Shown: positions 31,090 to 39,955, counted from the stretch's first letter. The stretch is DNA of 64,000 bases from Clostridiales bacterium (GCA_022775085.1 JALFJQ010000039.1:48719-112718), one strand, 5' to 3'. Numbers and translations are program-made. The notes: generated by a model from the letters alone, not told the origin.

Positions 31090-32160
31090 ATGAAGAAAAT
31101 TCTGAACAACAAGACCACCCGCACCAATCTCGTGACTTATCTCGTGGTCATTATCGCATTCATTGTGATGCAGCTGGCAAATTCCGCCGGAATGCTGGGC
31201 AGCTCCATGAAGGGCCTGCTGGTGCCCATCTGCGTTTACATTTCTCTGGCGGTGTCTCTGAACCTTCTGGTGGGCATCTGCGGCGAGCTGAGTCTGGGCC
31301 ATGCCGGTTTTATGGGCATCGGTGCCTTTTCCGGCATCATCATCGCGGCGTTGTTGAAGGATACCGTTGCCAATGACTTCCTGCGGCTGCTGCTGGCCAT
31401 GCTTTGCGGCGGCGTGCTTGCCGGCATCATCGGCTTTCTGATCGGTGTGCCCGTCCTGCGGCTGCGGGGCGACTACCTGGCTATCGTGACGCTGGCTTTC
31501 GGTGAAATTATGAAGAACATCATCGGCAACCTCTATGCGGGTACCGATTCCGAGGGCTTCCACATCGCCGTGTCCACTTCCAAGATGAAGCTGGCCGCCG
31601 GCGGCAAGTACATTGTGAACGGCCCTCTGGGCGCCACCGGCATCCAGAAGCTGGCGACCTTCACCATGGGCTTCCTGCTGGTGCTGTTTACCCTGTTCAT
31701 CGTGCAGAACCTCATTAACTCCAAGGAAGGCCGGGCCATCCGGGCCGTCCGGGATAACCGCATCGCCGCGGAATCCGTGGGCATCAACGTCACCGCCTTC
31801 CGGATGAAGGCCTTCGTGGTTTCCGCGTTCCTTGCAGGCATGGCGGGCGCGCTGTTCGGACTGAACTACTCCTCCGTCACCGCCCCCAAGTTCAACTTCA
31901 ACACCTCCATCAACATTCTGGTGTTCGTGGTGCTGGGCGGCATGGGCAACATCCTCGGCTCCGTCATTTCCGCCACAGTTCTGTATGTGCTGCCGGAGGC
32001 TCTGCGGGGCCTGCAGGATTACCGCATGATTCTGTACGCGATCGTTCTGATTCTGGTCATGCTGTTTACCTGGTCTCCCAAGGTCAAGGAGTTCATGTCC
32101 GTAATTGCCGATAAGGCATCCGGTGTATTCAAGAAGAAGGAGGCGGGAACCAATGAATGA
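31090..32160 (+). CDS. livM: Branched-chain amino acid ABC transporter permease LivM
   Basis: The second permease subunit, 356 residues. Features of the LivM family are ISLAVSLNLLVGICGELSLG, HAGFMGIGAFSG, GDYLAIVTLAFGEIMKNII, the coupling loop EGRAIRAVRDNRIAAESVGI and FVVLGGMGNILGSVISA. It has about ten membrane helices and a basic C-terminus (FKKKEAGTNE). ATG 31090 follows GAGGTGAG just past the livH stop; GTG 31081 is a less likely start. Its end overlaps the livG start by 8 bp. Confidence 0.95.
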   Translation: MKKILNNKTTRTNLVTYLVVIIAFIVMQLANSAGMLGSSMKGLLVPICVYISLAVSLNLLVGICGELSLGHAGFMGIGAFSGIIIAALLKDTVANDFLRLLLAMLCGGVLAGIIGFLIGVPVLRLRGDYLAIVTLAFGEIMKNIIGNLYAGTDSEGFHIAVSTSKMKLAAGGKYIVNGPLGATGIQKLATFTMGFLLVLFTLFIVQNLINSKEGRAIRAVRDNRIAAESVGINVTAFRMKAFVVSAFLAGMAGALFGLNYSSVTAPKFNFNTSINILVFVVLGGMGNILGSVISATVLYVLPEALRGLQDYRMILYAIVLILVMLFTWSPKVKEFMSVIADKASGVFKKKEAGTNE

Positions 32161-33007
32161 GTACAGTAAGAAAATGGTCAAGGTTCCTACCATGAACCTG
32201 TTTCGGGAGCAGGACAAGGACAAGCAGCCTGTTCTGGACGTGCGCAACCTGGGCATTGACTTCGGTGGCCTGACTGCCGTGGACGGCTTTAACATCACCG
32301 TGGGGCCCACCGAGATTTCCGGCCTGATCGGCCCCAACGGCGCGGGCAAGACCACCATTTTTAACCTGCTCACCGGCGTGTACCAGCCCACCCGGGGCAG
32401 CGTTCTGATCAACGGCATCGACATCAAGGGAATGCCCACCCACAAGGTCAACCGCCTGGGCATCGCCCGTACCTTCCAGAATATCCGCCTGTTCTCCGAC
32501 ATGACCGCGCTGGACAATGTCAAGGTGGGTATGCACCATGCCATCAAGTGTTCCTTCCTGGGAAGCCTGCTGCATCTGCCCTCCTATTATAAGGCGGAGA
32601 AGCAGGCAAATGAGAAGGCCATGGAGCTGCTGGACTTTATGGGTCTTGCCGACGTGGCCGACGTGAAGGCGGGAAGCCTTCCTTACGGTGTTCAGCGCCG
32701 TCTGGAAATCGTCCGGGCGCTGGCTACCAATCCGTCTATCATTCTGTTGGACGAGCCGGCCGCCGGTATGAACCCCAGCGAAACCACGGAGCTAATGCAC
32801 CAGATCCGCCGCATCCGCGACACCTTCCACATCGCCATTTTCCTCATCGAGCACGATATGAATCTGGTGATGAACGTGTGCGAGGCCATCGCGGTGGTGA
32901 ACTACGGTCGGCTGATCGCCAAGGGCACCCCCGATGAAATCCGGGCCAACCCGGCGGTTATCGAAGCTTACTTAGGTAAGGAGGACAGTGCAGATGCTGA
33001 AAATTGA
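32153..33007 (+). CDS. livG: Branched-chain amino acid ABC transporter ATPase LivG
   Basis: ATPase subunit, 284 residues. The nucleotide-binding domain begins at about residue 27: Walker A GPNGAGKTTI, Q-loop ARTFQNIRLF, signature region LPYGVQRRLEIVRAL (the classical LSGGQ reads LPYGVQ, normal for LivG), Walker B IILLDEPAAGM and switch LIEHDMNLVM. A 25-residue N-terminal extension (SKKMVKVPTMNLFREQDKDK) precedes the domain. ATG 32153 follows AAGGAGGCGGG within the end of livM. The end overlaps livF by 14 bp, so livM-livG-livF are translationally coupled. Confidence 0.95.
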   Translation: MNEYSKKMVKVPTMNLFREQDKDKQPVLDVRNLGIDFGGLTAVDGFNITVGPTEISGLIGPNGAGKTTIFNLLTGVYQPTRGSVLINGIDIKGMPTHKVNRLGIARTFQNIRLFSDMTALDNVKVGMHHAIKCSFLGSLLHLPSYYKAEKQANEKAMELLDFMGLADVADVKAGSLPYGVQRRLEIVRALATNPSIILLDEPAAGMNPSETTELMHQIRRIRDTFHIAIFLIEHDMNLVMNVCEAIAVVNYGRLIAKGTPDEIRANPAVIEAYLGKEDSADAEN

Positions 33008-33692
33008 AGATATGCACGTCTATTACGGCGCCATCCATGCCATCAAGGGCGTGACCTTTGAGGTAGGCGAGGGCGAGATCGTGGCTCTGATCGGCGCCAA
33101 CGGCGCGGGCAAGTCTACCATTCTGAAAACCGTATCCGGCCTGATGCACCCCCGCAGCGGCTCCATCACCTTCTGCGGGCAGGACATCGGACACACCGAT
33201 GCCTATAAGCTCCTGCGCACGGGTCTGGCCCACGTTCCCGAGGGACGGCGGATCTTTCTGCAAATGACGGTGCAGGAGAATCTGGAGATGGGTGCTTATG
33301 TTAATAAGGAAGTCTCTCCGGCTGATCTGGAAATGGTATTCAACTACTTCCCCCGGCTGAAGGAGCGCCGTAAGCAGATCGCGGGCACCCTCTCCGGCGG
33401 CGAGCAGCAGATGCTGGCCATGTCCCGTGCCCTCATGAGCCACCCCAAGCTCATGATGCTGGACGAGCCTTCCATGGGTCTGGCTCCGATTCTGGTGGAT
33501 CAGATTTTCGACATCATCAAGGAGCTGCACAAGGCAGGCACCACCATTCTTCTCGTGGAGCAGAATGCCCGCAAGGCTCTGCAGATTGCCGACCGGGCCT
33601 ACGTTCTGGAAACAGGTAAGATCACCCTGAGCGGCACCGGTGCGGAGCTTGCCAGCTCCGACGCGGTGAAAAAAGCCTATCTGGGCGGCTAA
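32994..33692 (+). CDS. livF: Branched-chain amino acid ABC transporter ATPase LivF
   Basis: Second ATPase subunit, 232 residues, the usual LivF size. Motifs: MHVYYGAIHAIKGVTFEVGE, Walker A GANGAGKSTI, LAHVPEGRRIFLQMTVQENL (the LivF-specific Q-loop region), signature LSGGEQQMLAMSRAL, Walker B LMMLDEPSMGL and switch LLVEQNARKAL. The start is ATG 32994, nine bases after GGAGG and inside livG; GTG 32988 is too near the ribosome site. It is the last gene of the operon and is followed by a strong terminator. Confidence 0.96.
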   Translation: MLKIEDMHVYYGAIHAIKGVTFEVGEGEIVALIGANGAGKSTILKTVSGLMHPRSGSITFCGQDIGHTDAYKLLRTGLAHVPEGRRIFLQMTVQENLEMGAYVNKEVSPADLEMVFNYFPRLKERRKQIAGTLSGGEQQMLAMSRALMSHPKLMMLDEPSMGLAPILVDQIFDIIKELHKAGTTILLVEQNARKALQIADRAYVLETGKITLSGTGAELASSDAVKKAYLGG

Positions 33693-33706
33693 ATGAAATA
33701 TTTGCG

Positions 33707-33741
33707 CACCCCCTGCATAGAATTGCAGGGGGTGTGTTTTT
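33707..33741 (+). terminator. Terminator of the liv operon
   Basis: CACCCCCTGC (33707-33716) and GCAGGGGGTG (33725-33734) form a perfect 10-bp stem followed by TGTTTTTA. The 3' arm also contains AGGGGGTG, which is the only ribosome-site-like sequence before the micro-protein start at 33742. Confidence 0.85.
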
Positions 33742-33891
33742 ATGTGCCGGAAAAATCACCTGCATGGGTGCTGTATTATCGCCTTTGGACTTGGACTGAT
33801 TGTAGGGCACTGCCTGGAAAGCTGGTTTCTGTGCTGCTGCGGCGGCATCATCCTGCTGATTCTGGGCTGCTGCGTTATGAGAAGAAGATAG
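33742..33891 (+). CDS. Cys-rich micro-protein with two hydrophobic segments
   Basis: A 49-residue frame from ATG 33742 to TAG 33891. The sequence begins MCRKNHLHGCC, has a hydrophobic stretch IIAFGLGLIVGHCLESWFL, then CCCGGIILLILGCC and ends VMRRR. Nine Cys residues are grouped near likely membrane borders. No family was named with confidence. Its only ribosome site, AGGGGGTG, lies in the 3' arm of the liv terminator, 7 bp from the start, so translation would need read-through transcripts or another promoter and an open hairpin. It precedes the sipL-like gene. Composition and clean frame favour a real gene, but chance is not excluded. Confidence 0.5.
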   Translation: MCRKNHLHGCCIIAFGLGLIVGHCLESWFLCCCGGIILLILGCCVMRRR

Positions 33892-33955
33892 TTCTATTCT
33901 TGTCCCAGTGCGAATACAATGTAGCACACACAATGGGATAAGGAGTGATCCGACA

Positions 33956-35452
33956 GTGGACGTGAATTTTCAGAATCGGGACTATACCTGCCTGAATCCG
34001 GCAGTGCGTGAGCTGCACAGCAGCGAGCAGACCCAGGAGATCCGGCTGACCGAGGGAATGCCGGACGTGGGAAGAATTTTGTCCGCCTGGGGCCAGCCGA
34101 TTTTACGGAGCAAGGAGTGGGGCGTCGACACCCTGAACTATACCGGCGGCATGATGGTGTGGGTGCTGTATGCCCCGGAGGACGGCAGTCCCGAGCGGTG
34201 CATCGAGGGCTGGATCCCCTTCCAGCTGCGCTGGGACCTGCCGGAGGAGCTGCCCGAGGGACAGCTGCGTCTGCGGCTGCTGCCACGGTTGGTGGATGCC
34301 CGCAGTGTATCTCCGCGGAAAATACTGGTTCGGGCCGGTATGAGCGCCATGGCGGAGGCATTTGTACCAGTCCGCGTGTCCCTTCCGGAGCTGGAATCGG
34401 TCCCGGATGGGGTGGAACTGCTGAAACGGACATACCCCATGCGGCTTCTGAAGGAGGCGGGGGAAAAGGCCTTTGTGCTGGACGAGGAACTGACACTGCC
34501 GGATTCCGCACCCCGGCCGGAGCAGATTATTTATTACCGGATGGAGCCGAGGGTGAGTGACCGGAAGGTGCTGACGGAAAAGGTGGTGTTCCGGGGAAAT
34601 GCCAACCTCCACACGCTGTACCGGGGTGAAGGGGGACAGTATCAGAGCTGGGACTTCGACCTGCCCTTTTCCCAGTTCGCGGAGCTGAGCGGGGAGTATG
34701 GCCCGGACGCACAGGCGGAATTTGCGCTTTGCCCCACCAGCATGGAGCTGGAAGCGGATGACGAAGGCCGTCTGCGCTTCAAATGCAGCATCACCGCCCA
34801 ATACTGCGTTTCCGACCGGGAGCAGCTGAGTGTTGTGGAGGATGCCTACAGCCCCAACCGGGAGCTGACCCTCCATGCCGAAACGGCAGAGTTTCCCGTG
34901 GTTCTGGAAAACCGCCGGGAGACGGTCTATGCTCAGGGAACGGTGCCGGCCCAGACGGATTCGGCGGCAGACGTGGCGCTCCTGCCGGATTTTCCGAAAC
35001 AAAGGTATCGGGACAGCGGTGTGGAGCTGGAGCTTCCCGGCGTATTCCAGACGCTGTACCGCGAAGCGGACGGCACTCTGAACGCGAGCACGGCCCGCTG
35101 GGAGGGCACTGTGACCCTGAACGCCGACGGGAATGCCAGATTGTCGGCGGTTCCGTCTCCGACGGCGCCTCAGTCCTCTGCCGATGGCGGCCAGATTGCA
35201 ATGAAGGCGGAGCTGCCTCTGGAAATGACCGTCATGGCAGTGCAGAAGCTTCCGTTGGTGACCGGTCTGGCATTGGGAGAGGAACGCAGGCCGGATCCCG
35301 GTCGGCCCTGCCTGATCCTGCGCCGGGCGGGAAGCGACAGCCTGTGGCAGATCGCCAAAGCAACCCATTCCACCGTCAGCTCCATCCGGGAGGCCAACGG
35401 CCTGCAAAATGATCCGGCGCCGGGGCAGCTGCTGCTGATACCGGTTCTATAA
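33956..35452 (+). CDS. SipL-like protein with SPOCS (DUF3794) and LysM domains
   Basis: The 498-residue protein has repeated DUF3794/SPOCS-type regions in the N-terminal and middle parts (EIRLTEGMPDVGRILSAWGQ, then KVLTEKVVFRGNANLHTLYR and a third segment after RETVYAQGTVPAQ). A C-terminal LysM domain occupies about 452-498 (LILRRAGSDSLWQIAKATHS, then IREANGLQNDPAPGQLLLIP). This is the plan of SipL of Clostridioides difficile, which binds SpoIVA and encases the spore coat; clostridial spore-formers carry such genes. The start is GTG 33956 behind AAGGAGTG. A sigma-E-like AATACAAT box lies at 33913-33920. It indicates a spore-forming lineage, not proof of sporulation. Confidence 0.85.
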   Translation: MDVNFQNRDYTCLNPAVRELHSSEQTQEIRLTEGMPDVGRILSAWGQPILRSKEWGVDTLNYTGGMMVWVLYAPEDGSPERCIEGWIPFQLRWDLPEELPEGQLRLRLLPRLVDARSVSPRKILVRAGMSAMAEAFVPVRVSLPELESVPDGVELLKRTYPMRLLKEAGEKAFVLDEELTLPDSAPRPEQIIYYRMEPRVSDRKVLTEKVVFRGNANLHTLYRGEGGQYQSWDFDLPFSQFAELSGEYGPDAQAEFALCPTSMELEADDEGRLRFKCSITAQYCVSDREQLSVVEDAYSPNRELTLHAETAEFPVVLENRRETVYAQGTVPAQTDSAADVALLPDFPKQRYRDSGVELELPGVFQTLYREADGTLNASTARWEGTVTLNADGNARLSAVPSPTAPQSSADGGQIAMKAELPLEMTVMAVQKLPLVTGLALGEERRPDPGRPCLILRRAGSDSLWQIAKATHSTVSSIREANGLQNDPAPGQLLLIPVL

Positions 35453-35463
35453 AAACATAGAAA

Positions 35464-35492
35464 GCGCCGCACCGGGGGAGAACCGGTGCGGC
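35464..35492. terminator. Bidirectional terminator between sipL-like gene and rsmI
   Basis: GCCGCACCGG (35466-35475) and CCGGTGCGGC (35483-35492) form a perfect 10-bp stem. The tail is weak on the plus strand and T-rich (TTTCTATGTTTTT) on the minus strand. It lies between two convergent genes. Confidence 0.7.
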
Positions 35493-35584
35493 ACTTGACA
35501 GTTGGTCGCATTGCTGTGGGGGTGTACTGTCATAATTAGAATACCCCAGAGCGGGTGTCAAAATCAACAAAAATTTGTCGAATT

Positions 35585-36433
35585 TCAATTATTTATTGAC
35601 TCGGAGTCCTTCAGCGCGATTTCGTACACAGCGTTTTTGGGCATGCCCAGCTCCTTTGCGGCCTGCTTCACCGCGTCCTTTCGGCTGACACCCTCCGCAA
35701 TCAGCTGGGAAACCCGGGCGGCGGCGTCGGTTTCGGAGGGAGACTCCTCCTGCTGGGCAGGAGCGCCCGCCACAATGAGGACAAACTCTCCCTTGGGTGG
35801 ATTTTCGGTGTAGTGGGCCACCGCTTGGTCAAGGGTGGTGCGGACGACCTCCTCATGAAGCTTGGTCAGCTCCCGGCACAGGCTGATGGGCCGGTCACCG
35901 CCGAAGGCTTCCGCCAGATCGGTGAGGGTGGCCAGCAGCTTGTGGGGCGCTTCGTAGAAGATCATAGTGCGCCGCTCTTTTTTCAGGGAATCCAGATGCT
36001 CCCGTCGGCTTTTTTTCGCGGTGGACAGGAAGCCCTCAAAGCAGAACCGTCCGGTGGCCTGTCCTGAAATGCTCAGGGCGGTGATGGCGGCGCAGGGGCC
36101 GGGAATGGCGCACACGGGGATTCCCGCGGCGGCGCACTGCTTCACCAGATCCTCACCGGGGTCGGAGATGGCGGGGCTGCCCGCGTCGGACACCAGCGCG
36201 CAGGTCTCTCCGGCGAGGATGCGCTCCACGATTTTGCCTCCCTGCGCGGCTTTGTTGTGCTCATAGTAGCTGACGAGACTCTTTTTGATGCCCAGATGGT
36301 TGAGAAGTTTCAAAGTGACCCGGGTATCCTCCGCGGCGATAAAATCCGCATTTTCCAGCGTTTCCCGGCAGCGGACAGAAATATCCCCCAGATTGCCGAT
36401 GGGCGTGGGGACAAGATACAGCATTCCGGACAT
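35585..36433 (-). CDS. rsmI: 16S rRNA (cytidine1402-2'-O)-methyltransferase
   Basis: RsmI methylates the ribose of C1402 in the ribosomal P site; with RsmH (N4 of the same base, encoded at 40432) it completes that modification. The 282-residue protein has the tetrapyrrole-methylase-type fold: MLYLVPTPIGNLGDISVR, DFIAAEDTRVTLKLLNHLGI, LVSDAGSPAISDPG, VCAIPGPCAAITALSISG, FEGFLSTAKKSRREHL and FYEAPHKLLATL. The C-terminal helical domain ends the gene. ATG 36433 is preceded by AGGAGGCTGCT. It follows the trmN6-like gene after 9 bp on the same strand. Confidence 0.96.
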   Translation of the reverse strand: MSGMLYLVPTPIGNLGDISVRCRETLENADFIAAEDTRVTLKLLNHLGIKKSLVSYYEHNKAAQGGKIVERILAGETCALVSDAGSPAISDPGEDLVKQCAAAGIPVCAIPGPCAAITALSISGQATGRFCFEGFLSTAKKSRREHLDSLKKERRTMIFYEAPHKLLATLTDLAEAFGGDRPISLCRELTKLHEEVVRTTLDQAVAHYTENPPKGEFVLIVAGAPAQQEESPSETDAAARVSQLIAEGVSRKDAVKQAAKELGMPKNAVYEIALKDSESINN

Positions 36434-36442
36434 AGCAGCCTC

Positions 36443-37132
36443 CTAGATGTGATAAATTTCGCGGTACGCCGGGGTGGGGGAGCCATCCGCTTCCCGCAGG
36501 ACCACCTCCTCCAGATGGAGGCCCGGCTTCGCGCCCTTTCGGAATTGGAGCAGGATGAGGCTGACAGGGCCGTTCTGACGGTGCCGCACCAGCCGCAGCC
36601 GCTTGGCTTCCAGCGAACATTCCGACCCGGCAGTGATCAGCTCCGCCAGTCGTTCCGGTCGATGAACCAGAAAAAAGTCTCCGCCGTATTTCAGCGCGTG
36701 GGAAGCCGCGCCCATCAGCTCCCGGGCAGAGCACAGATCCTCCCGCCGGGCAAGGGGTGTTTCCCTACTTGCCGGGCCGCCGGAAAAATAGGGCGGATTG
36801 GAGACGCACACCGAAAAGCTTCCGGGAGAAAACCTTTCAGATACCGACCTGAGGTCTGCGCATATACTCTCCATACGGGAAGCCAAAGCGTTGCGCTGAA
36901 TATTGTAAAGCGCCGCCAGATGGGCGTTTTCGTCAATTTCCAGCCCGGTGACGGTACAGTGTTCATTCTGGCTGCACAGCAGCACCCCAAGGGTGCCGCA
37001 GCCGGAACCGAGATCCAGCACCCGGGCGTTTTTCGGCAGACGGACAAAGGAAGAGAGCACCATGGAATCGGTGCTCAGCGGAAAGGCCCCGGCGGGAACC
37101 TCCAGGGTAAAACCGTTCGGTAAAAATTCCAT
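36443..37132 (-). CDS. TrmN6-like methyltransferase (tRNA1(Val) A37 N6 family)
   Basis: A 229-residue class I SAM methyltransferase. N-terminal GFTLEVPAGAFPLSTDSMVL matches the YfiC/TrmN6 group (QPxxGFRFSTDTVLL-like segment). SAM binding: ARVLDLGSGCGTLGVLL and TGLEIDENAHLAALYNIQRN. Catalytic motif IV CVSNPPYF indicates N6-adenine methylation. The homologue in E. coli modifies A37 of tRNA1(Val); the target here is inferred. ATG 37132 is chosen because upstream codons lie in the ferredoxin terminator; no good ribosome site is visible, so translation may be weak or start differently. It forms an operon with rsmI, a pairing seen in many Firmicutes. Confidence 0.88.
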   Translation of the reverse strand: MEFLPNGFTLEVPAGAFPLSTDSMVLSSFVRLPKNARVLDLGSGCGTLGVLLCSQNEHCTVTGLEIDENAHLAALYNIQRNALASRMESICADLRSVSERFSPGSFSVCVSNPPYFSGGPASRETPLARREDLCSARELMGAASHALKYGGDFFLVHRPERLAELITAGSECSLEAKRLRLVRHRQNGPVSLILLQFRKGAKPGLHLEEVVLREADGSPTPAYREIYHI

Positions 37133-37137
37133 AATTT

Positions 37138-37175
37138 CAGAAAAGAAAACTGGCCTGCGCAAAGCTGCGCAGGCC
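37138..37175 (-). terminator. Terminator of the ferredoxin gene
   Basis: On the minus strand GGCCTGCGCA-GCTT-TGCGCAGGCC, a perfect 10-bp stem with tetraloop (37175-37152), followed by AGTTTTCTTTT. It separates the ferredoxin from the downstream methyltransferase genes. Confidence 0.9.
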
Positions 37176-37198
37176 AATTACAAGCGTATGAAGAATAA

Positions 37199-37369
37199 TT
37201 AGCCTTCCTCGATCGCTTCGTTGGGGCACTGCTCGGCGCAGGAGCCGCAGGAAACGCAGACATCAGCGTCGATGACGTACTTGCCGTCGCCCTCGGAAAT
37301 GGCCTCGACGGGGCACTGCTCAGCGCAGGAACCGCAGGAGACACAAGCGTCAGTAATAACGTAAGCCAT
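37199..37369 (-). CDS. 2[4Fe-4S] clostridial-type ferredoxin
   Basis: A 56-residue electron carrier. Two copies of the cluster motif C-x2-C-x2-C-x3-C-P are present: CVSCGSCAEQCPVEAISEG and CVSCGSCAEQCPNEAIEEG, separated by DGKYVIDAD. The near-identity of both halves and the short length are typical of clostridial 8Fe ferredoxins, which serve pyruvate:ferredoxin oxidoreductase, hydrogenase and Rnf-type systems in anaerobes. ATG 37369 is preceded by GGAGGT. It has its own promoter and terminator and stands alone. It fits an anaerobic host. Confidence 0.96.
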   Translation of the reverse strand: MAYVITDACVSCGSCAEQCPVEAISEGDGKYVIDADVCVSCGSCAEQCPNEAIEEG

Positions 37370-37398
37370 GATAATTACCTCCGTATCGTATTTCTGTT

Positions 37399-37410
37399 CT
37401 ACATATGTAG
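37399..37410. promoter_or_regulatory. 12-bp palindrome in the ferredoxin leader
   Basis: CTACATATGTAG lies 13 bp downstream of the minus-strand -10 box, near the predicted transcription start. It is a perfect palindrome and could be an operator; with only 12 bp, chance is possible. Confidence 0.3.
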
Positions 37411-37422
37411 TAACGTACCCTC

Positions 37423-37450
37423 ATTGTAGCATGGATTTTTGAAAATGCAA
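37423..37450 (-). promoter_or_regulatory. Promoter of the ferredoxin gene
   Basis: On the minus strand TTGCAT (37450-37445), 16-bp spacer, TACAAT (37428-37423). Confidence 0.65.
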
Positions 37451-37533
37451 TTCCTTTTTGCAAATTTTTTTGGAATAATTTTTTCCTCGGCTGGCGATGC
37501 TTTTCTGAAACAGGAAGGAAGCGGGGAAATACG

Positions 37534-39852
37534 ATGCGTTACCACAGTTCCATGGAGTCGCTGATCCAGACGGCGGCCCGAAAGGCAAGGGATTTAGGGC
37601 ACAGCTACGTAGGTTCTGCCCACCTGCTGCTGGCGCTGACCTCGGAAGCGGGGGGTATGGGACTGATGCTTCGGCAGCTGGGAATGGAGCCGGAGCTGAC
37701 GGAGGCCCTGGCACAGCTGCTGTACGGCGCGGGTACGCCGGATCTGCCCCTGCCACAGGGTCTGACGGAGGAAGCCCGGACATTGCTCAGGGACGCGGCC
37801 CGGGAGGCAAAGCAGCAGAGGTGCCGCCTTGTCCGGCCGCAGCATCTGGTGCTGGCAATGGCCCGGCGGGAACACTGCGGCGCAGGGGAGCTGCTGAAAG
37901 CCGGCGGCATCACCGCGGATACCCTGTTCACATACACCGTGGATTATATGCAGTGGGAGCGGCAGACGCTCGCAAGGGAAAAAAAGGAGGCGGTCACTTT
38001 GAGACTGTTGGAGCAGTTCAGCGAGGATCTGGTCGCGAAGGCTTCCACTATGGAGCCGGTGATCGGACGGGAAAAGGAGATCGACATGGTCGTCGGCATC
38101 CTGTGCCGGAAATGCAAGAATAACCCGGCGCTGGTGGGGGAGCCCGGCGTGGGCAAGACCGCCATTGCCGAGGGGCTGGCTCAGCGGATGGCTATGGGGA
38201 ACGTGCCGCCCCAGCTGAAGGAAAAGAGACTCGTGAGTCTGAACATGGCCTCTCTGGTGGCGGGCACCAAGTACCGGGGCGAGTTTGAGGAACGGCTGCG
38301 GGATGTACTGGCGGAGATCCGCCGCAGCGGAGATGTGATTTTGTTTGTGGATGAAATGCACACCATCGTGGGCGCGGGGGCTGCCGAGGGGGCTATTGAT
38401 GCGGCCAATATCTTCAAGCCCGCCCTTGGCAGAGGGGAGCTGCAAATGCTGGGTGCCACCACCCGGGACGAATACCGCAAGTATATCGAAAAGGACGCGG
38501 CGCTGGAACGGCGGTTCCGCCCCGTGGCGGTGGAGGAGCCGTCTCAGGAGGCCACGCTGGCGATTTTGAAGGCTCTGCGTCCGGGATTGGAGCGGCATCA
38601 CCATCTGCGGATCTCCGACGACGCCCTGAAGGAAGCGGTGCGGCTGTCCACCCGGTATCTGCCGGATCTGTACCTGCCGGATAAGGCTATCGATCTGCTG
38701 GACGAGGGGGCCTCCCGGGCACGGATGGAGGAGACGCAGTCCAGCCGGGGCGGCGCTGCCCGGAAGGAATTGGAGGAAGAATTGCAGGGAGCCGTCCGGG
38801 AGCGGCAGTTTGAGCGGGCGGCTGAGCTGCGGGATAAAATGCAGAATCTGAGCAAGCCAGCCCTCCGCAGCCGCGGTGTTACCGGGTCGGATATTGCCTG
38901 GGTGGTGTCCCAGCGAACCGGAATTCCCGTAGGGCGGCTGACTGCCAGCGAACGGGAACGGCTGCTGGAATTGGAGGGGCTGCTGTCGGCTCAGGTCATC
39001 GGGCAGGAGAAGGCGGTGTCCGCCGTGGCAGAGGCGGTACGCCGGGGCTACTCCGGTATCCGGGACGCGGGCCGTCCCATTGCAAGCCTTTTGTTCACCG
39101 GTCCCACCGGTGTGGGCAAAACCGAGCTGTGCCGGGCGCTGGCCCAGGAGGTGTTCGGCTCCCGGGAGGCCATGCTCCGGCTGGACATGACGGAGTACAC
39201 GGAAAAACAGAGCGTGTCCCGGCTTATCGGCGCGCCTCCCGGCTATGTGGGTTATGAGGAGGGCGGCAAGCTGACGGAAGCGGTGCGCCGCCGTCCCTAC
39301 AGCCTGGTGCTCTTTGACGAGCTGGAGAAGGCCCACCCGGAGGTGCTGGGCATCCTGCTGCAAATCATGGAGGAAGGTGTGCTCACGGATTCCACCGGGC
39401 GGCGGGTCAGCTTCCGCAACACCATTGTGGTCATGACCTCCAATATTGGCGGGCAGATCCGGGGCGAAGGGCTGGGCTTCTGCGCCGGGGGGCGTTCCGC
39501 GGAGGTGAGCGAAGCCCTGCGGCAGGCCTTTTCGCCGGAGTTTCTGGGGCGCATTGACCAAAATGTGCATTTTGAAACCCTTGGAAAGGGAGCCATGGAG
39601 GCCATCGCCTGGAAGTATCTGCGCCAACTTCAGGAGCGTACCGCCGCCATGGGCACCCAGCTCCAGCTGCCCCCGGAGCTGGTCGGCTTTCTGATGGAGA
39701 AATGCCCCGGAAAGGACGGGGCAAGGCAACTGCGCCGTCTGGTGCAGACGGAAGTGGAGGGGCCGCTGGCCAGCTTCCTGCTGCGCTGTTCCCGCAAGCC
39801 CAGCCGGGTGAAGCTCCGCATGGAGGGGGGCGCGCTTTCCTTTTGTACCTGA
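37534..39852 (+). CDS. clpC: ATP-dependent Clp protease ATPase subunit, ClpC type
   Basis: ClpC unfolds proteins and feeds them to ClpP. The 772 residues hold a Clp N domain with two repeats (to about 145: [20 protein letters not shown], later [16 protein letters not shown]), AAA-1 with [10 protein letters not shown] near 203, a UVR motif at about 411-440 ([20 protein letters not shown]) in a short middle domain, and AAA-2 with [10 protein letters not shown] near 523. LGF near residue 646 fits the ClpP-docking loop. The first repeat starts [14 protein letters not shown], unlike the usual MFxRFTERA. Usual partners ctsR, mcsA and mcsB are absent, so it could be a secondary copy. ATG 37534 follows GGAAGCGGGG at a long spacing. 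Confidence 0.9.
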   Translation: MRYHSSMESLIQTAARKARDLGHSYVGSAHLLLALTSEAGGMGLMLRQLGMEPELTEALAQLLYGAGTPDLPLPQGLTEEARTLLRDAAREAKQQRCRLVRPQHLVLAMARREHCGAGELLKAGGITADTLFTYTVDYMQWERQTLAREKKEAVTLRLLEQFSEDLVAKASTMEPVIGREKEIDMVVGILCRKCKNNPALVGEPGVGKTAIAEGLAQRMAMGNVPPQLKEKRLVSLNMASLVAGTKYRGEFEERLRDVLAEIRRSGDVILFVDEMHTIVGAGAAEGAIDAANIFKPALGRGELQMLGATTRDEYRKYIEKDAALERRFRPVAVEEPSQEATLAILKALRPGLERHHHLRISDDALKEAVRLSTRYLPDLYLPDKAIDLLDEGASRARMEETQSSRGGAARKELEEELQGAVRERQFERAAELRDKMQNLSKPALRSRGVTGSDIAWVVSQRTGIPVGRLTASERERLLELEGLLSAQVIGQEKAVSAVAEAVRRGYSGIRDAGRPIASLLFTGPTGVGKTELCRALAQEVFGSREAMLRLDMTEYTEKQSVSRLIGAPPGYVGYEEGGKLTEAVRRRPYSLVLFDELEKAHPEVLGILLQIMEEGVLTDSTGRRVSFRNTIVVMTSNIGGQIRGEGLGFCAGGRSAEVSEALRQAFSPEFLGRIDQNVHFETLGKGAMEAIAWKYLRQLQERTAAMGTQLQLPPELVGFLMEKCPGKDGARQLRRLVQTEVEGPLASFLLRCSRKPSRVKLRMEGGALSFCT

Positions 39853-39920
39853 TTTAGTAGAACGGTTGTTCGAAAAAGTGGCGAAATATCAGAAAAAATG
39901 GGCTGACAAGAAGAAAAAGA

Positions 39921-39949
39921 TTGATTTTTCTCACACGGGGTAGTATACT
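39921..39949 (+). promoter_or_regulatory. Promoter of mraZ and the dcw cluster
   Basis: TTGATT (39921-39926), 17-bp spacer, TATACT (39944-39949). The repeats bound by MraZ begin 7 bp downstream. Confidence 0.7.
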
Positions 39950-39955
39950 GTCTAC

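Noticed and set aside
37594..39729. 711-codon minus-strand frame opposite clpC
   Set aside because: Antisense to clpC, His/Gln-rich, no recognisable domain.
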